Source: Fidelibacterota bacterium (lineage in GTDB: Bacteria > Fidelibacterota > Marinisomatia > SCGC-AAA003-L08 > JACNLC01). Taken from it: a DNA stretch of 64,000 nt. A model generated the notes under the pieces. That model had not been told where the DNA came from. It saw only the letters and a program-made list of their open reading frames with translations, and did not search any database. Position numbers and translations under genes: made by a program. The DNA lies in contig JABMOW010000088.1 in the NCBI GenBank assembly GCA_013204025.1, positions 1-64,000 of the forward strand, given 5' to 3'. Positions within the stretch are counted from its first letter, which is position 1. Each line of letters begins with the position of its first letter. This document shows, piece after piece, positions 28,164 through 37,500 of the stretch.

Positions 28164-28751
28164 ATGTCACCAAGAACTGAAAACCAATTTGAAGCCATGC
28201 GCATGAAAAGCCGCGAAAACATCATTTCCGTAGCGATGAATCTTTTCGCGGCCAATGGATATCATACTTCAAGTATTGCACAGATTGCTAAAAGCGCAAA
28301 TATCTCAAAAGGACTGATCTATAATTATTTTGCTTCGAAAGAAGAGCTACTGGATGCTATCATAAAGACGGGCTTTGCTGAAATAGATCAAATGCTGCCA
28401 CCAGTTATAGAAAGTGAAAACCCGAGGGCAACAATGGTTTCAGAAATCGAAACTGTTTTTCAGAATTACCAGTCTAATTTTGAATTTTGGAAGTTTTACT
28501 TTCAGATTATCATGCAGCCCAAGATATTTGAAATATACGCGCAACCCCTTAAGACCTTTTTATCAGAACAAATTGTGAAATTATCGGATTTGTTTAAGTC
28601 TATATGCGTATCTCATCCTGAACTTAAAGCAAGAACTTTGGCCGCACTATTGGATGGTATTGGATTTCATATGATCATTGATGAGGACTACCCATTGGAT
28701 GATGTAAAAAACTTCATAATTCATAATCTCATTCAAGAAGAGCAAAAATGA
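28164..28751 (+). CDS. TetR-family transcriptional regulator
   Basis: 195 residues with an N-terminal TetR helix-turn-helix: RENIISVAMNLFAANGYHTSSIAQIAKSANISKG-type sequence (residues 13-45), with GLIYNYFASKEELLDAI completing it. The C-terminal ligand domain has no diagnostic motif. It overlaps the next gene by four bases (ATGA), so it is co-translated with the exporter genes it presumably controls through the dyad at 28137-28150. Repression of its own operon, relieved by a lipid or toxic molecule, is the likely role. Confidence 0.87.
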   Translation: MSPRTENQFEAMRMKSRENIISVAMNLFAANGYHTSSIAQIAKSANISKGLIYNYFASKEELLDAIIKTGFAEIDQMLPPVIESENPRATMVSEIETVFQNYQSNFEFWKFYFQIIMQPKIFEIYAQPLKTFLSEQIVKLSDLFKSICVSHPELKARTLAALLDGIGFHMIIDEDYPLDDVKNFIIHNLIQEEQK

Positions 28752-29479
28752 AATCACTAATTCTTTCTCTTTTTATAACTCAATTTATATTTTGTCAGGA
28801 TCTCACAGCCAGTGCAATCCTTGACTCGATGAATCGGGTTATGACGCCTGAAAATGTCAAATCTACTATCAGACAGATCATCACGACAAGCCGGGGAAAT
28901 GAACGAGAATTCGAATACGAAATGTTCTCCGGATCAAAAGGTGAAAATGTACTGCTCCGTTATACAAAACCCAATGTTGTAAAGGGAAATGCCATTTTGA
29001 TGAAAAATCATTCCGATGATATCTGGATTTATTTTCAAAGAACTCGACGTGTCAGGAAACTCGCATCCAGCAGTAAAAATCAAAAAGTAGAAGGAAGTGA
29101 TTTTTCATATGAGGATTTTTCAAGTGGAGATACGTGGAAAGAAGATTATGATAATAAGCGACTTCTCGATGAAGATGATAAGTACGTCCTGGAACTCGCC
29201 CCAAAACCAGATGTGTCCACCAGCTATGGGAAAATGATCGTTGTCATCAGAAAATCAGATTTCTATCCTGATATCATCAGATATTTTGACAAAAATATTG
29301 TCCATGAAAAGACACTTACTATGGAGGATATCCGCAATATTGAAGGGTATCCAACTGCGATGAAAATGACGATGGTCAATCATCTCGAAGACACCAAAAC
29401 CCGAATGGAAATTGTTAATTCGACGTATAATATTTCATATCCTGATGATTATTTTACAGAAAGATATCTTCGAGAATGA
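28748..29479 (+). CDS. Outer-membrane lipoprotein-sorting (LolA-like) protein
   Basis: A 243-residue exported protein: a signal peptide (LILSLFITQFIFCQ, cut near residue 17), then a LolA/LolB-like beta fold with repeated strands, including NAILMKNHSDDIWIYFQ near 80, RVRKLASSSKNQ near 102, and FSYEDFSSGDTW near 118. This LolA-like group is often encoded beside MMPL/RND exporters and is thought to carry lipids or hydrophobic cargo across the periplasm. Here it is coupled (ATGA) to the regulator upstream and to the barrel-like gene downstream. Confidence 0.8.
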   Translation: MKSLILSLFITQFIFCQDLTASAILDSMNRVMTPENVKSTIRQIITTSRGNEREFEYEMFSGSKGENVLLRYTKPNVVKGNAILMKNHSDDIWIYFQRTRRVRKLASSSKNQKVEGSDFSYEDFSSGDTWKEDYDNKRLLDEDDKYVLELAPKPDVSTSYGKMIVVIRKSDFYPDIIRYFDKNIVHEKTLTMEDIRNIEGYPTAMKMTMVNHLEDTKTRMEIVNSTYNISYPDDYFTERYLRE

Positions 29480-30621
29480 GAACCACTTTTCCAACTTACA
29501 CGATAGGGATAATTATATTTATCCAGTCCTTTTTAATCGGACAATGGAATACAGGCGGATATGTTGAAATGGAAGCCGATATTACTCCCTCAAACGCCTT
29601 TACATATTATGGTTATTATAAGCTCCGATTTGATTTGGAAAAAGAGATCAATCAACAAATTGAAGTGAATTGCTCTATCCTTGCAAAACAGTACTGGGGA
29701 CAAAATGAGTTTTTAATACAGGACTATTTTCCAATTAATCCTGATTACGAATTCTTAAGTTTTACAATGAATGATACTTTATACATCGACGATCTGTTTT
29801 TGGTCTGGCGAACTGAATCACTCGGTGAAGTGATTATTGGAAGGCAACCCATTTCACTTGGATCAGCATATGTTTGGAATCCCACTGATATTTTTTCTCC
29901 TAAAGATAATTTTGATCCTACTTATGAACTACAGGGAGTTACCGTATTACGTTGGTTATATCCGATTCGATCATTTGAGTTAGACGGGATAATCCAACCG
30001 ATACAAAATGGTAATGATGCGAATATGTATCTTGGATTAAAAGGGAATCTTCAGCATTTTGATTATACGATTTCGGTTATTAATCGCAATTATGAATATA
30101 ACTATGCTCAACCCTACCAATATTACAAAGATACAAGTATCGGGTTTTCCGTAGTTGGAGAAATCCTTACTGCCGGTGTGTGGTTTGAGTCAAATTTGGT
30201 TGTTCGTGGTGATCATTATCCTGATAACCGGGAGTGGGCATTTGGTATTGATTACACCACACCGCAATCCTTGTACCTGCTTTTAGAAACTTATCATAAC
30301 GATGCAGGTGCGGGATACACTCCGGGTCAGTACTATCCGCTGAATCAGGTGTTAGACTATTTAGATGGCAAAACTCGAACGCTGTGTGAGGATTATATAA
30401 TGTTAATGTCCCGTTATCCGTTGAACCAATGGTGGAGTATTGGTGCGTGGACACTCCGAAACATGAACGATAAAAGTGAGATATTCTCCTTACAAATAAT
30501 CGGATCTCCGTTACAGGATATTGCGGTTGATGTCTCCATATTCTCATTTCTTGGTAGTGGAAAAACAGAATTTGGTATTCAGGAATCCTGGATAAGAGCA
30601 AGGCTTAATGTATTTTTTTAA
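29476..30621 (+). CDS. Outer-membrane beta-barrel-like protein of the exporter operon
   Basis: A 381-residue protein with an N-terminal hydrophobic signal (TIGIIIFIQSFLIGQ) followed by alternating aromatic-rich strands throughout, such as YGYYKLRFDLEKE, FLVWRTESLGEVIIGRQPISLG near 115, and a terminal WIRARLNVFF ending in Phe, as in outer-membrane barrels. The GRQPISLGSAYVWNPTDIF stretch is like that of barrel porins found beside MMPL exporters. It likely provides the outer-membrane step for the cargo, but no named family is certain. Confidence 0.65.
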   Translation: MRTTFPTYTIGIIIFIQSFLIGQWNTGGYVEMEADITPSNAFTYYGYYKLRFDLEKEINQQIEVNCSILAKQYWGQNEFLIQDYFPINPDYEFLSFTMNDTLYIDDLFLVWRTESLGEVIIGRQPISLGSAYVWNPTDIFSPKDNFDPTYELQGVTVLRWLYPIRSFELDGIIQPIQNGNDANMYLGLKGNLQHFDYTISVINRNYEYNYAQPYQYYKDTSIGFSVVGEILTAGVWFESNLVVRGDHYPDNREWAFGIDYTTPQSLYLLLETYHNDAGAGYTPGQYYPLNQVLDYLDGKTRTLCEDYIMLMSRYPLNQWWSIGAWTLRNMNDKSEIFSLQIIGSPLQDIAVDVSIFSFLGSGKTEFGIQESWIRARLNVFF

Positions 30622-30646
30622 TCTTTAATTCAGTAGCAGGTTGAAA

Positions 30647-33316
30647 ATGAGAAAAAGGTTATTGATCTTTATTGGTGAAAACGCCGTCAATAATACCTAT
30701 CTGATGTCATTTGTTATTATTATAATGACACTTATTTTGGGAGCGATGGCTAGTAGACTTCAAGTCAGTACCAGTTTTACCGAAATGATGCCTACTGGTA
30801 ATGCGAAAGCAGAAGAATTTGAATTTATACTTGATGAATTTAACAATGCTTCAAATATAATACTGCTCGCGGAAGGTGAAGAGCACAGCTTAAAAGATTT
30901 TGCGTTGGAGCTTAAACCAAGGCTTGAAGATTTATCTCATTGGGTGGATCGTGTTGATATAAATATTCCAGTTGAATTTTACCAACAGCATGGCCTCAAA
31001 CTTCTTAAATCAAATGAATTAAAAAACTTCAGTTCGATCTATGAAAATCCAAGTTTAATACCATTTTTGGTAAATCTGAACGATAGCTTCGAAAAGGAAT
31101 ACCAAGGGGATGAAGCGTTATCCACCAAAAGAAAGGAATTAGATGCAGTCCGTTTTTTGGATGGATTAGAAAAATTCGTTGAAGTCCAAAAATTGGTATT
31201 TGATGGTACACCTCCCATAAATCCCGGAAAAGTGGCAACTGATGCAATCCTGATTGGTGAAACCTACTTCATGTCACCGGATCACAAATTAATATTAATT
31301 ATGATTGAGCCTGTTTTTAATATGGTTGATGATTTCCAAATTGTGACTGATGCTGTAGATGGGATAGAAAAAGTTATCAAGGACATTGCACTAAAATATG
31401 AAGTAGAAGCAGGTCTCACCGGAACCCTTGTCCTTGCGCGTGATGAAATGGTGGCAGTTGAGAGCGATTCATGGCGGATTACCACTCTTGCTCTGGCAGG
31501 AATATTTATTTTGTTTGTTGCCTCATTCAGAATCTGGGTGAGTCCGTTATTGGCGATTACGGCTGTGATATTTGGTGTGATATGGGCGATGGGGATCACC
31601 AGTATCCTTGTTGAAAACCTCAATATGACAACGGCAATGATGGGAGTAATTCTGGTGGGTTTGGGTATCGATTTTAGTATACACATCATATCAGGATACA
31701 CTGAATTCAGAAATGCAGGTACGGATGCTCTGACCTCAATGATATCAGCACTTGTCAAGTCAGGACCGGGTATTATAACGGGAGGACTGACCACCGCTTT
31801 GGCTTTTCTAACAATGATCATATCTGAAAACCGTGGCATGCGGGAATTTGGGTTGGTGGCCGGTTTTGGAATTGTGGCTACCATGATTGCATCCTTGATT
31901 GTATTACCTGTGTTATTAGCACTTAGGGAACGTCTATTAAATAAATTCAAGCGGACTTCTGTACCCAAAGATATTTCGTTTAAGTTTTTGGCTGACATCG
32001 CTTTTCACATTTATAATCATAGTCTGATCTATGGTTTTTCGTTGATCATCATTACCGGAATAATGCTATTTGAAGCTTATCAAATCAAAATTGACTACAA
32101 TTACTTGAATATGGAGCCTGTGGGCCTCGAATCCATTAAATTGCAGGATAAATTGGTAGATGCGTTTGATCTCTCAACGGATTTTGTAGTATTCACATCA
32201 ACGGATTTAGATGAAGTCCGTTTGCTTACGGAAAAGAGCGGTGAGCTAAGTTCTGTCGGGCATACTGAAAGCATATCTGATTATATTCCAGACGATAAAG
32301 ATTCAGCACTCAGATTCAGAATGATTCGTGATATAAGACGTACTTTGCTCTCAACCCCCGTACAAACGTCCATTTCAGAGATGGATGTTCAACAATTCCT
32401 GTCAGAGATGAAACGACTTGAATATAATATTATAGAACTGCAATCACTTGCTTATATGGGCGGGCAAGATAGAATTTATGAAAAGGCGGCGTTATTAGTA
32501 GGAGTTGTAGATGATACAACACTGACAGGCAAAATATCTGGCCTAATAGAATCAATTGACAATCGTGATATTAAATCAGAACTCACATATTTCACTAATC
32601 AGTTCACACCTCATTTCCGAGAGTCAGTTATCGAAATGACCAACGCAGATCCGTTAGATATCAGTTTATTACCTGATGATATACGAAAACGATTTGTGGG
32701 AAATAGTGGTGAAACCATGTTGATTTCCATTTACCCCAAAAAAAATATCTGGGAAGATGCAAAATTTTTATTTCAGTTCACCAAGGATGTTGAATCAATC
32801 AGTTCGAAAGCTACCGGACTTCCTCCAATTTATGTTGAGCTGCTGAGACTGATGGCCATTGATGGGAAAAATGCAACCATGTTTGCAATAGTTGCCGTAT
32901 TTCTGTTGCTCACACTGGATTTTCGAAATATCTTTTATACGCTATTTGCGATGGTTCCCTTGATTTTTGGTACAATCTGGATGGTTGGTATTATGAAAAT
33001 AACCGGTTTACAACTGACAATGATGAATATCATGGCAATTCCCCTCATTATTGGTATTGGGATTGACGATGGAGTCCATGTCCTTCACAGATACCGCATA
33101 GAAAAAGATATTCGAACTGTTTTTCGATCCACAGGGAAAGCAATATTTCTGACTTCAATGACAACTATGCTGGGATTTGGATCGCTATGGTTTGCTACCT
33201 ACCGCGGGCTTGGTAGTATGGGAATTGCTCTGTTTATCGGTGTGGGTACATGTTTTATTATTTCGATTGTGGCCCTACCGGTTTTGTTCAGGGTTCACAA
33301 CAAGTTTATATCCTGA
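30647..33316 (+). CDS. MMPL/RND-superfamily exporter
   Basis: About 889 residues in two homologous halves. Each half has one N-terminal helix, a large periplasmic loop, and five more helices: the first block near residues 285-430 has VGLGIDFSIHIISGYTEF, and the second near 750-885 has IGIGIDDGVHVLHRYR, both holding the Asp of proton-coupled RND pumps. I start at the ATG at 30647 (AGCAGG six bases upstream) rather than the TTG at 30641. With the LolA-like and barrel-like genes it forms a probable envelope lipid or hydrophobic-compound export system. Confidence 0.88.
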   Translation: MRKRLLIFIGENAVNNTYLMSFVIIIMTLILGAMASRLQVSTSFTEMMPTGNAKAEEFEFILDEFNNASNIILLAEGEEHSLKDFALELKPRLEDLSHWVDRVDINIPVEFYQQHGLKLLKSNELKNFSSIYENPSLIPFLVNLNDSFEKEYQGDEALSTKRKELDAVRFLDGLEKFVEVQKLVFDGTPPINPGKVATDAILIGETYFMSPDHKLILIMIEPVFNMVDDFQIVTDAVDGIEKVIKDIALKYEVEAGLTGTLVLARDEMVAVESDSWRITTLALAGIFILFVASFRIWVSPLLAITAVIFGVIWAMGITSILVENLNMTTAMMGVILVGLGIDFSIHIISGYTEFRNAGTDALTSMISALVKSGPGIITGGLTTALAFLTMIISENRGMREFGLVAGFGIVATMIASLIVLPVLLALRERLLNKFKRTSVPKDISFKFLADIAFHIYNHSLIYGFSLIIITGIMLFEAYQIKIDYNYLNMEPVGLESIKLQDKLVDAFDLSTDFVVFTSTDLDEVRLLTEKSGELSSVGHTESISDYIPDDKDSALRFRMIRDIRRTLLSTPVQTSISEMDVQQFLSEMKRLEYNIIELQSLAYMGGQDRIYEKAALLVGVVDDTTLTGKISGLIESIDNRDIKSELTYFTNQFTPHFRESVIEMTNADPLDISLLPDDIRKRFVGNSGETMLISIYPKKNIWEDAKFLFQFTKDVESISSKATGLPPIYVELLRLMAIDGKNATMFAIVAVFLLLTLDFRNIFYTLFAMVPLIFGTIWMVGIMKITGLQLTMMNIMAIPLIIGIGIDDGVHVLHRYRIEKDIRTVFRSTGKAIFLTSMTTMLGFGSLWFATYRGLGSMGIALFIGVGTCFIISIVALPVLFRVHNKFIS

Positions 33317-33369
33317 TTTACCAGGCAAATTCTATTTCACACAAAAACTATTATCAATAGGAATTTAAA

Positions 33370-34071
33370 GTGACTGAAAGAGTTGATAAGTTATTTTCAA
33401 GATTGGGCATCTGTTCCAGAAGAGAAGTTTTAAAATTGGTTAGAGCTGGAAAAATCACGATAGAGGAAAGGTCGGTAAAATCCGCACAAGAACGGGTTGA
33501 TCCATCAGAGATCAAATTTAATGGTGAAGTTTTAGACCATCCGGACAGAATAGCTACCATTTTTTACAAACCTGAAGGTGTCGTTTGTACTCGCCTTGGT
33601 GATGATACCATTTTTCAGTATTTCCCCTCTGTGTGGAATAAAAGACGACCACTGGTAAACTCAGCTGGTAGACTTGACAAAGATACAACCGGTATACTCA
33701 TCATTACTGATGACGGTGATCTTGTGCATAGGATCATTTCACCGCGATATCACATTCCTAAAACGTATGAGATTGAAGTGGCTGACCCTTTCTCGGGGCA
33801 GGAACCAGAGATCTTTAAAAGTGGGACATTACAATTGGCAGATGAAGATAAACCCTGCAAACCAGCAGATTTAGAAATTCTAACAAAGAATACAGGACGA
33901 TTGAAGTTATATGAAGGGAGATACCACCAGGTTAAGAAGATGTTTTATCACTTTAATAATGAGGTTGTTAAGCTCCACCGTTCTACAATCGGATCGTTGG
34001 GTCTGGGGGATTTAAAACCGGGCGAGTGGAGGGATATAACACCGGAAGACTATCGACTCATTGGAGTTTGA
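33370..34071 (+). CDS. 16S/23S rRNA pseudouridine synthase, RsuA/RluB family
   Basis: 233 residues with an N-terminal S4 RNA-binding domain (VDKLFSRLGICSRREVLKLVRAG) and a pseudouridine synthase domain whose catalytic Asp lies in GRLDKDTTGILIIT near residue 101. YEGRYHQVKKMF near 187 is the family's C-terminal motif. The start is GTG. It could be RsuA, RluB, RluE or RluF; sequence alone does not separate them. It ends 15 bases before a strong bidirectional terminator. Confidence 0.88.
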   Translation: MTERVDKLFSRLGICSRREVLKLVRAGKITIEERSVKSAQERVDPSEIKFNGEVLDHPDRIATIFYKPEGVVCTRLGDDTIFQYFPSVWNKRRPLVNSAGRLDKDTTGILIITDDGDLVHRIISPRYHIPKTYEIEVADPFSGQEPEIFKSGTLQLADEDKPCKPADLEILTKNTGRLKLYEGRYHQVKKMFYHFNNEVVKLHRSTIGSLGLGDLKPGEWRDITPEDYRLIGV

Positions 34072-34090
34072 TTTTATCAGATATAAAAAA

Positions 34091-34115
34091 AGCCCGGAGA
34101 ACACCGGGCTCTTTT
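34091..34115. terminator. Bidirectional intrinsic terminator
   Basis: AGCCCGG and CCGGGCT arms enclose a six-base loop, with a T-run on the plus strand and an A-run on the left that serves as a T-run for the minus strand. It separates the rRNA pseudouridine synthase gene from the converging cytochrome operon and can end both. Confidence 0.9.
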
Positions 34116-34128
34116 TATTGACATTATT

Positions 34129-34737
34129 TTATTTTGTTGGAGCTTCGATGGGTATTTTATGAGCGATCTTCGCCATATTTTCCTCAAAATTGAATGGTTT
34201 TTCTTTATCAAAAGTAGGACTTTTTTCATTATGGCATTGAAGACATGTTTCCTTTGAAACCGTCAGCATTCCATAACCATCGCCTTTTTCAGTACCATCA
34301 TAAATGGCCTGCATCACTTTTTTGCTTTTATATTCACTGCCGGGACCATGGCAATTTTCACAACCAACGTTCTTCAGGTTTTCCATGCGTTTTGCAACTT
34401 TTTCCCCTGCTTTATCGTCTTCTGCCGGAGCATAAAAAGCCGCATCCTTAATCTCGAATCCACCTTTTGCATATCCGGTTGTATGGCAACCGACACATTC
34501 TGGAGATTCATGTGGAGCAGTTTTTAGCTCCATTTTATTTGCGATTTCAACTGCCGCTTCCGACATAAGTGTGGCAAATGCATTTCCATGGCGTGATTCA
34601 TTCCATTTAACATATTGAGCACCCTTCGCTTCTTTCTTATGACATGTTTTACACTTATTAGACCCGACGTATTCGAAGTCACTTGCTTGTGTAAAACCGC
34701 CTATAACGATGCTAAATACAAATATTAGTATTTTCAT
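34129..34737 (-). CDS. Four-heme cytochrome c (c554-like)
   Basis: 202 residues with a signal peptide (IFVFSIVIGGFTQAS) and four CXXCH heme sites: CKTCH, CVGCH, CENCH and CLQCH. The spacing and the KWNESRHGNAF stretch resemble the cytochrome c554/NapC-like tetraheme proteins. It is the last gene of the Rieske-cytochrome b-nine-heme operon, two bases after its neighbour, so it probably receives electrons from that complex in the periplasm and hands them to an oxidase or reductase that is not in the window. Confidence 0.87.
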   Translation of the reverse strand: MKILIFVFSIVIGGFTQASDFEYVGSNKCKTCHKKEAKGAQYVKWNESRHGNAFATLMSEAAVEIANKMELKTAPHESPECVGCHTTGYAKGGFEIKDAAFYAPAEDDKAGEKVAKRMENLKNVGCENCHGPGSEYKSKKVMQAIYDGTEKGDGYGMLTVSKETCLQCHNEKSPTFDKEKPFNFEENMAKIAHKIPIEAPTK

Positions 34738-34739
34738 GA

Positions 34740-35999
34740 TTATTTATTCTCCATTGATTTTAATTTTAAATATAAAACGATAACAAAAAAAGTAAGAATA
34801 AGTGAAAAAACAATTAATCCTTTTTTTCTAAACCCGAATTCGGTTAGTGCCTGTTCAGCACCAATAATCGCTGCATCTGCGGCCTTATATCCGTCTTCAG
34901 AAGTTTTTCTAACGAACTCCTCGTTAAAACTATGAATGCTCGTTCTTGTCTGGATCAGGTTCTTATGAGCATCTTCTAAAGAAAAGAATAGCTCACTTAC
35001 TTCCATTCCTTTATTCTCTGCTAAATCAACCGTTTCAATTGCTTCTTCAATTTTATTATTCAGACTGTCTATAATATTAAAAAGAGTCCCTGCAAGCCTA
35101 TTCGCTTTATCTTGACCATCAGAGTGGCAATGTGAACAGGTTTCATTCTCCGACCAGTTAAGCGCCTCATCAGTTGGTTTCAAAATATCATGATGATTGT
35201 GGCATCCTTCACAAAGTTTGATGTTTTCTTTTATGAAAATTTCACGAAGATGACTTCCTTTAAATAGTTCAGCATTGTTTGCATGACAGGTTCCACAAAT
35301 ATCAGAAATACTAAGGATAGTAGGTGGCATTGCGCCGTGGTTACCATGACAGTCATTACATGCAGGAGCACCGATATCTTTTTTGTCGAACAGTGCTGTA
35401 CCATGAACAGAGGATTTGTATTTATCAAACTGATCAGTTGGTAATCCTGAATTAGCCATTATGTCTTTATCACTATGGCAACGTTTACATGTAGTAGGAA
35501 CATTCATGTGGTACACTAAAGATCGTGGGTCTTTGATTGGATAAATACCGTGTACACCGTGACAATCTGTACAAACGGCCACATGTTCATCGTTTTCTGT
35601 TAGTTTCTGGCCATGGTGACTGGTCCAGTATTGTGATTCTTGGTCAGTTTTTATATGAGCCGAATATTGTCTCATATATTCCGGATCGCTGTGACATTTA
35701 CCACAAAATCTGGGTTGATCCTTTTTATCAACTGCACCGACAAAATCATCTACATCCCACATGGCTTCATCTTCATCATCACCAGCATTTGGATTCCCAC
35801 CATGACAATCCGAACAACTCAACCCTTTTTGAAAGTGGACATCTTCCATTATATGAGTCATGATCTTTTCATCATCATCACGATCTTCATCAATAATCTG
35901 GTGGCAAGCAATGCATCCGTCGGAATCATCTGAAGAAGCGGTGATTACCCAGCTAACAGATAAACAAATAAAGAATAGTAGTTGAATTAAATGTTTCAT
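34740..35999 (-). CDS. Nine-heme membrane-anchored cytochrome c
   Basis: 419 residues from the ATG at 35999, chosen because it gives a signal peptide (LIQLLFFICLSVSWV) and an ATGA overlap with the cytochrome b stop. Nine CXXCH motifs follow (CIACH, CSDCH, CGKCH, CTDCH, CKRCH, CNDCH, CGTCH, CEGCH, CSHCH), then a coiled-coil-like helix (residues 310-380) and one C-terminal membrane helix (FSLILTFFVIVLYL). It takes the place of cytochrome c1 in a quinol-oxidising complex with the Rieske and cytochrome b proteins encoded upstream (inference). Confidence 0.87.
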   Translation of the reverse strand: MKHLIQLLFFICLSVSWVITASSDDSDGCIACHQIIDEDRDDDEKIMTHIMEDVHFQKGLSCSDCHGGNPNAGDDEDEAMWDVDDFVGAVDKKDQPRFCGKCHSDPEYMRQYSAHIKTDQESQYWTSHHGQKLTENDEHVAVCTDCHGVHGIYPIKDPRSLVYHMNVPTTCKRCHSDKDIMANSGLPTDQFDKYKSSVHGTALFDKKDIGAPACNDCHGNHGAMPPTILSISDICGTCHANNAELFKGSHLREIFIKENIKLCEGCHNHHDILKPTDEALNWSENETCSHCHSDGQDKANRLAGTLFNIIDSLNNKIEEAIETVDLAENKGMEVSELFFSLEDAHKNLIQTRTSIHSFNEEFVRKTSEDGYKAADAAIIGAEQALTEFGFRKKGLIVFSLILTFFVIVLYLKLKSMENK

Positions 36000-37060
36000 A
36001 CAGAATACCCCCAAATAGTCATGCCAGCTATGAAAACAATTGCAAATATTCCTACAAATTTCCAAAATAATGATCTTTTGCCTTGGTTAGCTTTTTTGTC
36101 AAGAAATGGAACCAAAAACCAAATTAATCCGGCAATGGCGAACATCATAATTCCAAACAGCTCTCCTTCTATAAACCAGACGTGCGCAGGTATCAGCTTT
36201 AAGGTCTGAAACATGAACATGAAATACCATTCTGGTTTAATACCCGCAGGAGCTGAAGCCAATGCATCAGCTTTTTGGCCGAGTTCCCAAGGGAAGAATA
36301 CAGCTAGAAGTGCGATAACGTTCAAAACGATCAACCAAAGCAATAAATCCCGGGTAGCAAAGTTCGGGAAAAACGGCATGTATTTTCTCTTATCATGAGG
36401 GAGATTTTCTTGTTCGGGAGGAACACTCATCCCTTGCAATTGAACAAACATCAGGTGCAATCCCAGCAATAGTGTGAAGACAAGAGGTAGAACAGCAACA
36501 TGAATTCCATAGAATCGGGTAAGTGTTGCTCCGCTTACTTCATCTCCAGATCGCAGCAGTTTTAATAAGAAATCTCCAACAATAGGTACTGCACCGGCAA
36601 TATCGGAGCCAACTTTTGTAGCAAAAAATGCGAGTTCGTTCCAAGGGAGTAAATACCCTGAAAATCCAAAAAACATCGCTAGTAACAATAGAATGAAACC
36701 GGAGTACCAGGTGATTTCGCGAGGTTTGCGGTAAGCCTTGGCGAAATAAACTGTGAACATGTGCAAAAAGATAAATAATATGAACAGGTTCGCAGACCAA
36801 CTGTGGATTTCCCGTATTAGCCATCCGAAGCTGACCTTGCTCACAATAAATTTGACACTTTCAAAGGCAGTTGTCGCACCAGGTTGATAGTATAAAATCA
36901 GTAGTATACCAGTGAAAACCTGAACGATAAAAAGAAATAAGGATACACCACCAAGATAATACCAAACCGTTCCGTAAAATACGGGAACTTGTTTTTTCGT
37001 TGCAAACTTGACTGCAGAATCCAAGTCAATACGTTCATTTATCCAATCATATAATTTCAT
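35996..37060 (-). CDS. petB: Cytochrome b of a b6-type/bc complex
   Basis: 354 residues with eight membrane helices. The first heme pair is His-x13-His (HSWSANLFILFIFLH) and the second is His-x14-His (HVAVLPLVFTLLLGLH), the b6-type spacing. GGVSLFLF and the PEWYFMFMFQTLKLIP quinol-site motif (near residue 285) are present, so b6 and subunit IV parts are fused in one chain. It lies between the Rieske gene (one-base overlap) and the nine-heme gene. It oxidises menaquinol or a similar quinol. The petB symbol is only by family analogy. Confidence 0.88.
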   Translation of the reverse strand: MKLYDWINERIDLDSAVKFATKKQVPVFYGTVWYYLGGVSLFLFIVQVFTGILLILYYQPGATTAFESVKFIVSKVSFGWLIREIHSWSANLFILFIFLHMFTVYFAKAYRKPREITWYSGFILLLLAMFFGFSGYLLPWNELAFFATKVGSDIAGAVPIVGDFLLKLLRSGDEVSGATLTRFYGIHVAVLPLVFTLLLGLHLMFVQLQGMSVPPEQENLPHDKRKYMPFFPNFATRDLLLWLIVLNVIALLAVFFPWELGQKADALASAPAGIKPEWYFMFMFQTLKLIPAHVWFIEGELFGIMMFAIAGLIWFLVPFLDKKANQGKRSLFWKFVGIFAIVFIAGMTIWGYSV

Positions 37061-37500
37061 TATGACATATCCTCACTGCTAATGATTACCTTTTCATTTG
37101 CTATTCGGACATTATATTGTGCTAATGGTTTCGGAGGAGGTCCTGATAAGTTTGTTCCCTCAAGATTGTAAAAACCATTATGACAAGCACACCAGATTTG
37201 TTCGGTATCCGTTTTATACTGCACGTTACAGTCCAAATGGGTACAGGTGGCGGATAATGCTTTGAAATCTCCTTCTTTTGTACGAATCACAATAACTGGC
37301 TTTCTTCCGAACCTGATGATCTTAGAGCTATTTGGTGGAAATTCGGTAATTGAGCCCACATCCACATTTGTTACATTCGAATCAGGAACGCTTGGCGGGA
37401 TCAGATATTTACTAATTGGATATAATATCGAAGCCAACCACGCGGTTGCACCGGCGCCTAACATTATATCCAGGAATTTTTTTCGATCAGGATTTTTCAA
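37060..37500 (-). CDS. Rieske iron-sulphur protein
   Basis: 146 residues with an N-terminal membrane anchor (IMLGAGATAWLASILYPI) and a 2Fe-2S cluster fold: CTHLDC at about residue 87 and CACHNGFY at about 106, followed by the Pro loop SGPPPKPL. The first subunit of the bc-type operon, it overlaps the cytochrome b start by one base. The Cys-His ligands and the disulphide Cys are all in place. Confidence 0.92.
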   Translation of the reverse strand: MKNPDRKKFLDIMLGAGATAWLASILYPISKYLIPPSVPDSNVTNVDVGSITEFPPNSSKIIRFGRKPVIVIRTKEGDFKALSATCTHLDCNVQYKTDTEQIWCACHNGFYNLEGTNLSGPPPKPLAQYNVRIANEKVIISSEDMS

